A stretch of DNA of 64,000 nt from Sequoia sempervirens (GCA_007258455.2 VDFB02358134.1:213112431-213176430), one strand, 5' to 3'. Shown: positions 1 through 12,291, counted from the stretch's first letter. Translations and numbers: made by a program. Notes: generated by a model not told the origin, from the letters alone.

Positions 1-2250
1 GTCTAAATTGTAGGTGTTCCAGCTTCCTATCTTGCCCACGGTACCCTGACACACCCTATATGGAAATGGGAAGCATTTGGGGTTTGTTCTTTCTTCTTGA
101 CCTCTGAGGCCTCCTTCCATTCCCCCACCTACCTCTAAGGCAGATAAGGAAAAGGGGCTCATCGTCAAGACCCCTTTGTATGTATTTGTTCCTCCTCTTA
201 TTCCTCCTTAGGAGCCTACTCTTCCTCCGACATCGACTATGAAGAGCATGCCTCTAATGGAATAGGACTCTTAGGAGTTTTTTCTTCTACTGACAATGGC
301 TGTGGAGATTTCTCCCTTGATGGAACAAGATCCCCCAGATTCTTCTTATGATGCGCCTCTTGGTGCCCATAGTTGCTGCAACTGTCTTGTGCATGACCAT
401 AAGCATCATCGAAAAGCCTTGGCCTAGGAATACAAAGCCTCACAGAAGACCAAGGGGGAGCCTCTTGTTCCTCTTTCTGCTTTTATTTCTACTTATGTTC
501 TTGTCTTCGCTTCTGCTTTTGTTTCTACTTCTATTCCCATCGCCTCTATTTTGCTTCTTGCTTCCTCAGTGAATCTCGATGAACCTCACCCTAAGAGGGT
601 GCAAGTGTTCATCACCCTTCCACAGAGCCTCCTCTAATTACCTCTTTACCAAATCTTCCTCATTTCCCTGAGATCGTTGAAATGCCTCACATAAAGGTTG
701 TGTCTATTGTGGCTTCAACTCCTTCTTCTACTTCTACTGTGAGAACATCCCATCCTTCACTTAAGTGTAAGTTATAACACGACCTTGTTCCAAACGATGG
801 TCACAAAAGGTCTTCTTTGGCTTGTATTGTCCTCATGATGCTCGTACATCACCTCCTTCCATAGAGTTTGTCACCGCCCCTCTTCTAGAGGTTGACAACA
901 TGAATCTCTAGTTTGTCATCCTCCTCTCATTCATTCACAACACTTCACTCTGAAGAAGTGTATGTTTGACTGGGTAGAGGATATTCCCATTCTTTCTTCT
1001 ATTTTTTCTAAGTCTATGACGCTTGCCTCGCAAGATCTTGTTGATGAGGACATTGAGGTGACCTTCCCCTTGGACCTTACTACAGGTGAGTCGACAGGAA
1101 TTTCCCTTGCTATCCCTCCCCTATAGGTTTGTCTTCCCTACCCCTATGATGATCTAGACTAGGAGCAAGATGACTTGCTAGAGGTGTCAGACTAGAGTGA
1201 TACCTCTTCTTTATCTTTAAATTAGATTTGTGTGTTTGTTTGTGTTCCCTCATGCTTGTTTATTTTTGTTTGTGCTCTCTCTTGGAGGACCCTTGATACC
1301 CTTGTAGGTACTTGGATACAAGAGAGAAAATCTATTGTAAAACTTCTTTTATTTGTCTTATCATTCTTCTATATGTCATCTAATTTGGCTTTCACATTTG
1401 GAATGATGCAAAGTGTTGGGGCATTTAGGCCTCTTCCATGTTGACCCAATTTTTATTTGTCTTCATGTGCTCTTCTTCTCATTCCAATTTATTTGGAGGG
1501 TGATGATAGTTCATACATATTATATTATATTTTTCTATCTATATCTATGATCAATTTTGACCCCAAATAATTGGATCCCCCTATGATCTTGATTTCTTCA
1601 TCTCTTTTTTTCTTGATGTAATGGATTCTATGTGTTGTACCTCATGTGACAACATCCCACAAATACATTTCACTATGTATGTCATGTCACAACATCTCTT
1701 TGTCTTTCTCTTCTCCTTAGAATGACATGTGCTCCTTTGCATAGAACACATCATTCTAATGGGGGGCTATCATATATGCTTATTCTTAATTTTAAAAAAA
1801 TATATCTTAAAAATATGTCTTGAAGTCTTATGATGTCGTCATCTAGCTTAGGGGAAACCTTACTAGACTTGTCTTATCTTTTCTATGACTATCCTACAAC
1901 ACAGTTTGCAATAGCCACAAGCTCATCTACTTGTTGTATGGTCTCTAGCCTTGCTAGCCATACTTATCAACATCATCTTTTATCTCATCAAATTATGTCA
2001 TGTCATGTTTATGAAATTTTATTATGTCTATTTTTCACTTTTTCACCTACCGTGTTTGTTTGCAACTAACATGTTTGTGGTGAGATTGTAGTCAACTTTG
2101 TAGGATGGAAGATCTATGTCCTCTTCGCATCCTAGCTCAACTTCTTTATTGCATATATCAGATTGAAGACCTACAACATCTTCGTCTTAGGTATATTCTC
2201 TTCAACCTTTTTCTACTTTAGCTCCAACACGTTAGAATACATATGCTCAC
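1..2250 (+). pseudogene. 3' internal region of a plus-strand LTR retrotransposon (Pro/Ser-rich remnant)
   Basis: This is decayed sequence with only short open stretches and no recognised domain. Its 3' part (about 1377-1560) matches, on the opposite strand, the stretch just upstream of the PPT in the 9.95-kb element (about 43100-42930). Both contain GATGCAAAGTGTTGGGG or a close variant, followed by a CCATGTTGACCCAATTTTT run and an AT-rich part ending in TGACC or TGACCTC. The 1-1200 part has a proline, serine and leucine bias like the minus-strand reading of 44421-43480. I infer it is the same non-autonomous element class, read on the plus strand and running to the PPT at 2251. The function of the encoded protein is unknown. 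Confidence 0.5.
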
Positions 2251-2265
2251 TAAAGTGGGGGGAAA
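2251..2265 (+). promoter_or_regulatory. polypurine tract of the plus-strand element
   Basis: TAAAGTGGGGGGAAA lies directly before a TGTAATG LTR start at 2266. It is the 3' arm of a hairpin with ACTTTAG at 2215-2221 pairing with CTAAAGT at 2250-2256. A PPT primes plus-strand DNA synthesis in LTR elements. Confidence 0.65.
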
Positions 2266-2835
2266 TGTAATGTCGTAAAATTGCACCCCATGCAATTTCA
2301 CATTACATAATCCTCCCTTTAGCTTAATTAAAGACGATAATGAAAATTCTCCTTTTCCTTAACTTCAATCTCATCCTTGACCCCTTGTTTTTCGATCTCT
2401 AAGGGATTTTTTGTCGGGGATGCTTCCATGACACGTAAACATTTGTGTGTTGCACAAACGTCTTGATAAGATTCTTGGGTCTATGGTCATTGGGACGTTA
2501 CACTTCTGCTTGCCCATGAAGTGTAACGCCTCTGTAGTCACAAACACGCCCAAAAATGGCCTTATTGTATGAATTTCTTCCATTCCTTCCACTCTTTCTC
2601 TCGCATTCATTCTCTCATTCTCATTCTTGCATTCTAGCTCTCAAGCTCATTGTACATCACCTCTACACCATTTTTCTCAACGTCTCTTGCAAGTTATTAG
2701 CTTCTACATCAATGTCTCAACTCCCTCGAGTGATGTACCCTCATTCGACATTACAAGCTTGCTAAAGGGATGGTAAACACTCTCTTGTACTTGCATTATC
2801 ATCTTTACAGTAGCATATTGACATTCTAATGTGTA
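2266..2835 (+). repeat. 3' LTR, plus strand, running into the assembly gap
   Basis: Begins TGTAATGTCG immediately after a G-rich polypurine tract. Its first 45 bases resemble the start of the 9.95-kb element's LTR read on the minus strand (both have an AATTTG or AAATTG, ACCCC, ATGCAA succession). The right end cannot be placed because of the run of N at 2836-2935. Confidence 0.5.
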
Positions 2836-2935
2836 NNNNNNNNNNNNNNNNNNNNNNNNNNNNNNNNNNNNNNNNNNNNNNNNNNNNNNNNNNNNNNNNN
2901 NNNNNNNNNNNNNNNNNNNNNNNNNNNNNNNNNNN
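2836..2935. other. assembly gap (100 N)
   Basis: Exactly 100 undetermined bases, the usual arbitrary gap length. The open reading stretch that appears to cross it is an artefact. Confidence 0.99.
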
Positions 2936-3660
2936 TTTTATATTGATGTTTATTATTTTCAGTGTCCACTATCTCAAATCCTCTGTATTGGTATAACATA
3001 CTTCGTGAAATTTGAGGCTTTCTTCAAACTATTAAGAACATATTAATATAGAAGATATAAATATATTAAATCTTTCTTTTCTCAATTAAGAAAATTTATA
3101 TTTTATAATGATGACATTTGTATACTTATTGCAACTCCCATTTAGTCTTGGGTTATTTTGATAGAATGTTTTGTATGATATTTTATATAGTGACATATAA
3201 CACACTTTTGTGTTAAGTTTGACTTCTTTCTTTATTTATATTGGTTCTTATTGACTTTCACATTAATATGTTTCTATGCATTCAATTATATTCTTGTCTT
3301 ATCTACAATTATTCACATATAATCACCTTATCTCAAACCCACATTTCTACATATCCACTTATGCTCCCAAGATTAGCATTCTTCGTCTTGAGTCATTTCC
3401 ACAATGCATGATAGGGATCTCACATGATGTAGACTTGACCAAAACTTCAAACTTTGAAAATTTGAAATTATCAACTCTTTGTCCTTTCCTATTAGTCATT
3501 AGGAGTCAACTTAGTGCATGTTTGTGTGATTATTTGTTATGTAAATTGGTATTTGAAAACATTAAATCACATCCTAGAATAATCAAGCAATTGTCTAGAT
3601 TACAAGGATGATGTAACAATATAATGCATGTCAAATGAAAAATTGATTAGTGATTGCACA
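2936..3660. other. AT-rich spacer, no recognised gene
   Basis: No domain, LTR boundary or RNA gene is recognised here. It may hold the remaining part of the LTR that starts at 2266. The longest open stretch (3276-3611) resembles nothing I recognise. Confidence 0.6.
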
Positions 3661-4628
3661 TGTAGACACCTAAAATTGACCACTTGCATTTGGTCAATTT
3701 TACCTCGTCATTTCATGTAATTCATTCATATCCATGTTAATTAAATTAAGTTCTAAGGTGATTAATTAATTAATTAATTGATTACATTACCTTTTGTCCC
3801 CCTTCTTTAATTTAAATAAATATCCCTATTTATTTATTTTAATCACTTTTATCCCCTCACAAGAATTAAATACACTATTTATTTTTTGCATTTTCTCTCC
3901 CCCTTGTCACATCCTCCATATTTTTTCATTAACTCCTAATCTTAATCGTAATCCCCCACTAATGATGTGCACACACTTAATCCTTGATTAAGAGGTGTCA
4001 CATCCTCCAAAATTTCCCACTTGCCTCATAATAATTTCTTCATTAACCCTAACCCTCACCCAATCCATTCCTTAAATACTTCTATATTCCTAATCCCTTA
4101 GTTAAGAAAGGGATAATCTCCTTTCTATTTATTGCCCTCTACCTTTTCCACTCAGGCTTAATGGATTTCCCTTTTTTGGAGAAGTAACCCCACATGGTCC
4201 CCTCTTCAAAGTGTGCCTAAGGAATTTCAAATTCCCTTTATTCCCCTCAACATCACCATCTTGGAAGGTGAGACAAGAAATGCCTTTATGGGGAAGATCT
4301 TGCCCATCCCTCTAGGTACTTGCAACTTGGCATCACCTCATGAGTTGATATGTCTCAACTCTTCTCACCCATTGATCTCCAGCTTCCAATCTCAGCCCTT
4401 GATCCTATTCACCCTCTCATCAAAGACTAAACACAACAATTTTTTCATAATCAAATTCGACTGCACTAGGGCAATCTACACATCGAGCTCGTCAACATAC
4501 TGAGATTTTGTGAAATTTCTAGTAGGTTTGAATTCTTATGCTCTAATCTCGAGTGTTTCTTGATTTGTGTATTTTTTGGGTTTTCTTTGCATTTCCTAGC
4601 ACTTTTAATACATTTTTCATTGCACACA
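3661..4628 (+). repeat. 5' LTR (TGTAGACACC...TTGCACACA)
   Basis: Starts with TGTAGACACCTAAAATTG and ends in CACACA, four bases before a primer-binding-site-like sequence at 4632. Length and TG...CA ends fit a plant LTR. No second copy is visible in the window, so the element is truncated or its 3' LTR has been lost. Open stretches inside (3794-3991, 4213-4503) have no recognised domain and are not treated as genes. Confidence 0.55.
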
Positions 4629-4631
4629 TTT

Positions 4632-4651
4632 TGGCACGCCCGATGGTACCC
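4632..4651 (+). promoter_or_regulatory. primer-binding site
   Basis: TGGCACGCCCGATGGTACCC follows the LTR end after a TTT spacer. It begins with TGG, the complement of a tRNA 3' CCA. A related site (TGGCACGCCCAGTGGGAC) lies at 25171. The priming tRNA is not identified. Confidence 0.6.
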
Positions 4652-7300
4652 ACATCATGGGTCTACAAACAATATTTTCTAGTTTCTTGTAAAGTTTTTG
4701 CTTGCAATATTTTGCACAAAGGCAGATGCACTCCAGATAAGAATATTTTTTTGCTAATAGGTGGCTCCATCCCCATAGAGGCAGCTCAACTTTGCATTTC
4801 CAATGACCAACCATCCCTTATGAGGAAAATGCAAATCCATTCCTATAGAGGCAAATCTACTACATATGAAGATATGCCCAGTATAGGGGAAATCCTACAT
4901 GACCGAAAATGCTCTTCTAGGGTGGATGCATTGTTACAGAAGAGTATTTGAAGAGGTAGACCTAAACCTTCATAGGAAAATACACTCCCTACATAGGTGG
5001 CTTCATCTACACGAGGGTGAATCTATCACCTATAGAGGCAAATAAGCTATCATAGGGGCAACACTGCTCTCTACACAAGCAAATCTATTGGTGACTTACC
5101 TTTGCTAGTTTAACTTTATATTTTTTAGTTTCTTATCATTTTGTAATGATCTTCTAACTTATCTTTTTTCCTATGATCATTCTATCACTTTCCCATAGCT
5201 TCATTTTTTCCAAGATCAACATAATAGAATACTAACAATTTCTTGCAAAACATCTATAAAAGAAATGTGCTTATCACTAATCTAGGCACATTTGGTTTCC
5301 TTAAAGGGTCAACTTACTTTTCTTCCATGTTTGAGGTCTCTTGTTGACATATGTTCTCCCCTTGCAATGTTTAGTGAGCCTAGGGATCAAAAATCACAAG
5401 TCAACCTAAGTCCATTTGTTGAGTCACATAGGAGTGCTAGTTTATGTGAATTCTCTCTCCTTACACTACGTGGGAGCCTAGAGATTAGAAACACCTAGTA
5501 TATCCCTCTCTTTAGGAGGCCTAATTGGAGATTTCATCACCCCAAGGGATGACTTAACCACATGAATCGATGGGGTATATAAAGGGGTAGAATGAAATTT
5601 GTACCCTAATCTAGTTACGCCAAGTTTAGTGAAGCTCCAATACTTGGGTGATACCAAGCTAGAAGTGCGGGGTTGGTCCAAGTGACTTGAATGACATTTC
5701 TGACCCATGCTTGTGATATACTAGTGTTTATAGACATGCCTCACAATCCCTCCTAGTATTTAGAGGATGCACTAGAGAGCCTATATCAACCTAGCTTAAG
5801 GCCTTTCGATCGTTGGCTCTCATAGTGTAGGGTACAATATGATGCTCAAAGCTACTCACCATATATCTCCTTGAGTATAGGTAGGAGCTCTTTGGGAAAG
5901 GTCTCAAGACCTCTAGAGAAAGAGAGAAGGTGAGCCCTTATTCCACTAGATCTCCATCTATTGAATCTTGACTGAGAGACACCTCACACCAATCTTGAGA
6001 TATTATTCTCACGACTGGTGGGCCTACTGTAGGTTATCACTCCCACTTGATTAATCTAGGTTTGTGCAATCGAGCATGTCTTCTTGTGGATACTAGAGTT
6101 TCTTTAGTCCATCCTGCATGTATCTACTTTTTTTTTTGAGTTTGTATTTTGTTTTCAGGTCATTATTTCTAGATAGGCGATCCTGCTATGTTCTTAAGTA
6201 GATACATGCGTACATGAGAAAATCTACTCTGTTCATGGGTGATTTCACTCCCCAGTCTTATTTTTCTTCCTAATGTGAATACACTCTATTTATAGGTGGA
6301 TCTATTATCCAACCTTGTAATCCTAGATAGGTGGATCCACTCTATTGATAGGTGATATTTTTTTCCATAAGTGCATTTGTTTGCACATAGGAAACTTTGT
6401 TGATAGGAAAATTTTCTCTAGATAAGTGTTTACACTTATTCACGAACAATTTAGTTTGGTCAAAATAGTCAACCATCCATCGTAGGTAGATCTTCTCTAT
6501 GGAGAGGTGGATATGTTCTTGGGTAGATATGCCCTATCCATAAGAGATCTTGTTTAGGTGGCTTTTCTTTGTTGATAGGTGGATCTACGATATGCTTGGG
6601 TAGATATGTTCTCTATACAAAATAAAGAGGGAAAATCCTCTTGACCAGAGGTAGCCCTAGTTGTTTTGAGTTTAACCCCATAATTGAAACATTTTTTGCA
6701 TCCCCTAATCATCCATAAAAGTCATTTTCATCACACCACCCTCTCAAAAATCATCACACATCATCACACTATCCCTATATGAACATATTTAAACATATTT
6801 CATTGATATCCCCATCATTGAACATTAAAAATATAGCCTCCTAAAATCCATTTGAGAACTCTAAATCATAATCTCATCAATCATCATCCTCATCAACACA
6901 CTTTCATAAGAACATAATCATATCCTAAGTTAGTAATCCTCCTCAACTAAAACAACTCACCTCAAGCAATAGGTTAGTTTGCATTCAACATCATCCTATG
7001 CTTGAAATTTTTCCCCATCTCAAGTACCAATTGACTAATCATCATGCACTCGCATTCTCAAATTTAAGCAAAGTCCTAAATCAATCATCTAATCGTCATC
7101 CAATTATCATCTAATCAATCATCCCAACCCTTAAGCTTTAAATTCATCACCATCCTTTGATTTCATTATCACCATATATTTCATGCCTGCCACCACTCGA
7201 TTATAGCTCAAGAAGCTCATGGAACAACAAAAATAACAATTTCATCAATAGCCTTATTCTATTCATGTGCCTAGTAGAAAAAAACTATAGTTAACTACTA
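4652..7300 (+). other. internal leader of the LTR element at 3661, with degenerate short repeats
   Basis: No coding domain is recognised. Two parts (about 4735-5090 and 6160-6620) contain many diverged variants of a short phrase such as ATAGGTGGATCTACTCT and ATAGAGGCAAATCTACT, suggesting an old minisatellite. 6700-7250 is a low-complexity CATCA/ATCATC-rich stretch. Confidence 0.4.
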
Positions 7301-7305
7301 TGCAA

Positions 7306-8600
7306 GGGGGGCCTTCAAATTTGGATTATCCCCATGACCTCGTGTCCATCAAGGAGAAAATGATTTTAAAAATTGAACTCACTTAGAGCCTTGAGGAGCA
7401 TTATAGTAACCAACCCAATGTTCACATGATTGATTGTCTTATCAATGAACACTTTGAGGCCATCCTTGCAAAATTTCTTATGCATGGCACTAAGCCTTCA
7501 CTTGGGTTTGATATTAATCAATATTTGGGTACACTCAGATCTTCAACCCCTCATGCTCCACAGGATCCTCCTAATAACTCTTGGAACATAACTGAGTTTG
7601 GGAATGATGTAGTGATCTAGGTTCGTCCTTCTTCCCTTCAGATTCCTACAATAGGGTTTGAATCAGGCCTTAGTCTTGTTCATGGACCTGATCCTGCATC
7701 ATATGCACAACTCCAAAGTTTTGTCCCTCACAACATCCAAAATCTCACATCAAAAACTTCAACTCACCTCCCACATCCAGGGAATATGATCTCCCATGAC
7801 TAATGCCCCCACATTGATTCCTTACAATGTCCCTCTTGTTCTGATTCAACAAGTCTATCATACTTCTTATGCTATTGCACCATCTTCATCTCACATCCCA
7901 CTTTTTGAAAACCAACCACCCCAATCATATCCTAATCATCCATCGCAATTCAATCTAAATCATTCCTTCCAATCTTATCCTAGCCATCCACAACAATTAT
8001 ATCTTAATCCTCCACCTAAATATTTCTCTAGATGCAATACCATCAATATCCTACATCCACACCAACAGTCAAGCCTTTAGTTTAAAAAGGTACATATAAT
8101 TATCAACATCCCACACTCCACATCACACACATTATTGTTCCTCTCAACCTTATCAAAATATTCCAAACACATCATACAAATATCAACCATATCCACCATA
8201 ACTTCCTACGCAATAATAGGGGAATGCTTCTTAATACACTTCTCATTACAAATCCAAACCACCTCATCAACCTCCCACCAATCCTCTCCAATAGTTGTCA
8301 TATTCCAATACTTGAAAACAACCACCCTATCTCAACACACAAAAATCATCATAGAATTATCCACCTCCTAATCAATCTCATCAACTTCCACCTCCATATA
8401 ATCAATACATCAATTAGTAGCTCCTCCTTCATCCATGTTACTGTGGTTTTTTCCATTCCATCAAAACTGTGTCCACCCATGAAAATTTTACCTAAGTTAA
8501 ATTATTTCCCTTTCCCATGGTTTTCAAAACTACTCAATCACCGCTATGGGTGTCTCATCCCCATTTTTGGCCAAATTTCTAAAGTTAGAACCTAAATTAT
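7306..8600 (+). pseudogene. degraded gag N-terminal part with a His/Pro/Ser-rich linker
   Basis: From about 7306 the plus strand reads through charged sequence (including SIKEKM and a SLEEHY segment) with in-frame stops, into an open part at 7426-7620. A second open part (7796-8080) is rich in H, P, S and Q, with repeated SYP.HP.Q units. This is the composition of a gag linker. The gag core is not seen here but appears at 13458 on the same strand after several insertions. Assignment to gag is an inference from composition and order. Confidence 0.35.
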
Positions 8601-9450
8601 GTCATCATATCAGTTCTTTGTAAAGTTATGGAAATGATGTCACAGATGAAAATGGTTTTCACAGCATTGGTGAGCACCAATCGAAAGGAGAAAGAGTTAA
8701 GGTTCAAGCAGAGATAGTGTAGTTTTAGAACTTTTGAAAGGTTTCAAAACCTTTGTTGATCTTTGACAATGTTTCAAAAACCTATCTTATTTCTAACAAC
8801 AAAGGATTTCTCTTAATTTGTAGCATTTTTGTTGGTTTTAGGGTCACTTTTAAGAGATCTTTAGGGTTTTCAAAACTTTTTTAGTTTTTTTCCTTAAATA
8901 AAAGTGTTCAAGTAGAAAATAAAATGGTTTCCAAAACCATGTTAGATTCTGACAAGGTTTTGACAAGGTTCTCAAAACCTCGTCAGGACCTGATGTAGAT
9001 TGCATGCATTATTCTTAAGACTAATATCTTATATTTGAAGTATCCTAGTTAAGATAATACAAAAAAGAAGTGATACATTGAATAAAAAAGTGAAACACAT
9101 GAAGCAAAAGTAAAGAATATCAAATTCATCACACTATGTTGAAAAGTTAAAACATAGAAATAGATATACATATATTATATTATATCAAAAAGGGGAGATT
9201 GCAAGTACAAGTTGTTATGCAAAGAGAGTTAATAGTAGGATTCATATTTCTTCCACAACCTCATGGATTCTCTCTATGTACGTATTGGAAAATAAGTTTT
9301 CATTGAATTCAACATAATGATCAAAAGTTTCCATTACATTCCTCTCTAGTCTAGTACAAAGGAGAGTAACAACTTGTTTGAATTGTTCATTCTAGAGATT
9401 AGTTCCAATACATATTACATCCCCCATTAGACCTACTCGTAGGTACTCAC
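8601..9450. other. repeat-derived sequence, no gene
   Basis: 8700-9000 has repeated GTTTTCAAAACC and TTTCAAAACCT phrases. At about 9193 a purine run AAAAAGGGGAGATTG resembles a copia-type PPT. At about 9420 TATTACA is followed by TCCCCCATTAG, which on the minus strand reads as a PPT then a TGTAATA LTR start. None of these could be resolved into a bounded element. Confidence 0.35.
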
Positions 9451-11262
9451 TGAACCAAATATTTTTGGATACAGGAGCTCTCTTACACTTCTAAGGTTTT
9501 GCACCTAAAAGGAGAGAGGTATGCAAAAGTCTTAATGGCTCACTCAAGAATATTCCCTTGAGATTCCAATGCAAATATGATTGAAATATGTCTAAGGGGA
9601 ATGTTTTAGGGGAAGGCTAACAACAAATGAGGGTTCACCAATAATTCTAAACTTAGAAAATCCAAACTATTTGAAAACACATGGTGATATGCAAACATAA
9701 ACTAAATGATCTAGAAATGCTCATGAAACATAATTGAAAATTGTAAAACTGAAAGTGTGCACCTAGAGACTTGTAGAGGCTGGACTAAAGAGTTGAAATT
9801 CTATTGATTCTAAAATTTTGACCTACTAGGACTCATACGCCATTTTGGGTGACTTAGTCCTAGATCTAGAAAACTGTTTTGGGGCCCGTTTCAACCAAAT
9901 GGGTATCCAAATCTACAAAAATATTTGATAAAAATATATAGTGGGACTCATACACCACTAATGGTGTATGAGTCCACTTTGGATTTTTTGAAAATCCAAA
10001 AGTGGAAATAGAAAATATCGGTCTACTCTTTCTATTCCTCCAGGTGTCCAACTCTAAAATTCTAATTTTCATCACTATAAGTGACCTTTTATGGAGATTT
10101 TGACCTAGCTAATAAGGAGGTGACTTAAACAAGTTTGCAACTTATTCTTCAATGATCTCCAAGCCTTCAAGGTACCTAAATCTGCAAACATAGAAAGAAA
10201 GAGAGACAAATGTTGAATGTTAGGGAATAGGGGTTTTCCTTGGTCAAACCCCTTTTAAGTAATTAAACCAAATGAAGAAATAAAATGAAGCATGAACATG
10301 AAATTAAGGAATTAGAAACTTTCCATGATGATAGATCTTGATTTTCTACCACAATGGATGAAGAATCAGTCCTTGAATGCCTTAGAAAGCTATCTTGATG
10401 ACCTAAAATGCTAAAACCCTAGCGTACTTAACTTGAGATGGATAATGAATGATGAATGAATTATGAATTAGGGTTTAGAAGCTTGTTTATATAGGAAATC
10501 CTACTCAAATTCCCATTAATTTGATCCCCAAGGCTGGCATGCAAGAAAATTAAACTTAAAATACAATTTTTCCCACTCAAACTACGAAAATAGCCCAAAT
10601 GGGACTAATTCGCCACTGTGGGCGACTTAGTCCCACCTAGATGTGACTCATTCACCCAAAGTGGCGAATGGGTCCCACAAGGGCTCTTTTTCTAGCTGGG
10701 ATGTCGAGGAGTGAAGAAATCATATTTATATGATGATTTTATCGGGTCTTTGATCAAAATAAGCCTCATGATGCACAATATGGGGTCATAGAGGCCTATT
10801 AATGATGATGCAAAGGGAAATTAGGGATAGGGATACAAATTTCAATGTGAAAGTGTGATTAAATACACTTTACAACATTAAAATGAGGTCCATGTAGCCT
10901 AGAAGGGCACAACATCCAATGTGAATGTGTAAAACACATCACAACACTAGATTAAAATTAAGTTTAATTTACAAGCCTTCTAGATTAATATGAGAATGCA
11001 ATTAAATGAATTTTACAATATTGAATTAAGGGAAAGATAGGTCCAATGTCTAATAAAAGTCTAGAAAAGTGTGAAAGTCACTTACAACACTTTACAACAC
11101 TTTTAAAAGACATCATTAAATGCATTTTATTTAGTTTGCAAGGGACCAAGACATAATGTGGATGTGTAAAACACCTCACAACACTAAATCAAGGCATCAT
11201 TAGGTCCAATTTATTATTAATTATTCCCATATCAAGCAAGAAATACTTTTTTCTATGCTACA
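9451..11262 (-). mobile_element. solo LTR, 1.8 kb, with perfect 5-bp target duplication
   Basis: Bounded on both sides by CTCAC (9446-9450 and 11263-11267). On the minus strand the LTR begins TGTAGCATAG and ends ...TTGGTTCA. It aligns along its length with the solo LTR at 46542-48288. It contains a minus-strand TATA box (CCTATATAAAC, 10495-10485), two clusters of GGACTCAT-type hairpins (9829-9976 and 10608-10672), and a pyrimidine-rich stretch ending in AG near 10190. No internal coding is present, so this is LTR-LTR recombination residue. The minus-strand open stretch at 9866-10075 is a by-product of the hairpins. Confidence 0.8.
10485..10495 (-). promoter_or_regulatory. TATA box of the LTR promoter
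   Basis: CCTATATAAAC on the minus strand is conserved at the matching place in related LTRs (16210-16220 and 54756-54766). This supports minus orientation for the family. Confidence 0.5.
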
Positions 11263-11267
11263 CTCAC

Positions 11268-11546
11268 TTAGGCATCCCAAGGTGGTTTCCACACTAGCTA
11301 GGTAGGTTGGGCTCACCAGTCTCTCGATAGCTCTAGCACCCCATCCCAACTTGCCAAAATTATGGATGATATTATACATAAATCACTCCAAGAGTACAAA
11401 GTTGTGAACATGAACCTATGCAAGGAAGTTCTCTCCTATGATCTTCCTTATTACACCCTCCTCTACATCACTCCTTATGAGGAAAACCTCCTTGATCTGG
11501 TCTACTACTAATCACTTCATATAATTGCATTCTATACCTTAAATAA
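11268..11546 (+). pseudogene. short open coding remnant, unidentified
   Basis: From about 11349 to 11508 the plus strand reads an uninterrupted stretch containing AKIMDDIIHKSLQEY and SYDLPYYTLLYIT, then stops. It directly follows the solo LTR. It could be a gag remnant of the element that was hit, but no family motif is decisive. Confidence 0.25.
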
Positions 11547-12291
11547 GGGTATGTGCAGGATCATGATGGGCCAAAAGGTGACAATATGATGGGTATGTGG
11601 CTAACGACTTTTTTTTACCCAAAATTTATGAAACGAAAAGGGTTTTTAAAGGAGGTTCTCAGCTTTCCATCAATATAAATTATGCTTTACTTTGAATTTA
11701 ATAAATAATTATTATTCATTTTCTATTTGAATTATGACTAAAGTACTGATTGATAGGCTGATTGAGAAACATCTATAACTTTCAAACGGTGTCACATTTT
11801 TTAAAGGATTAAAAATATAATAAATTTCATGAAGTTTTGACCAAGTTAAGGTGGTCAGACATATGAATTTTTATATTTTTTAAAAGTTGTAATAAAAAAA
11901 TCATAATTAATTATTTACTTGGAAAAAAATTACAAAAACATATGGATCACATCGGGACATGAGTCCTCTACTTATATCTAAATTATTATAAAAAAATGTT
12001 ATCATTTTATTGTGGTTAGGGTGGTTAGACAGACACCTACTTCTTACTTTTTCCCTGAAATTTAAGTGCTACTACATTGAAATTTCAAATTTTCACCAAA
12101 TAGATGAAAAACAAAAAAACCTAGTAGTTTAGAAACTACATGCAATTTGCTATACATTCTATTCTTACATATTTTTGAAATAATATAGATAACTTATTCA
12201 AAATTTTATGTCAAGTTGCCTAACTCTGATTTTTCTAAATTTCATCACCACTTAAGGGCCTAGTTTTCCCATGATGATCTTGCATATACCC
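11547..12291 (-). mobile_element. TIR element copy A (non-autonomous DNA transposon)
   Basis: Starts GGGTATGTGCAGGATCAT and ends with the diverged inverted copy ATGATCTTGCATATACCC. It is flanked by ATAA on both sides (11543-11546 and 12292-12295). It is in reverse orientation to copies B, C and D. It has no coding capacity; the interior is about 745 bp and AT-rich. Confidence 0.75.

Noticed and set aside
1411..1470. LTR start at GCAAAGTGTTGGGG
   Set aside because: The same sequence at about 43095 lies inside the internal region of the 9.95-kb element, about 1.4 kb before its PPT.
2831..3046. ORF across the N run
   Set aside because: Undetermined bases; an artefact.
10218..11262. LTR start at the TGTTAGGG landmark with the GA-rich stretch as a plus-strand PPT
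   Set aside because: Target duplications place the ends at 9451 and 11262; the adjacent CTAAAGTGGGGG tract and the TATA box both support minus orientation, so TGTTAGGG is internal.
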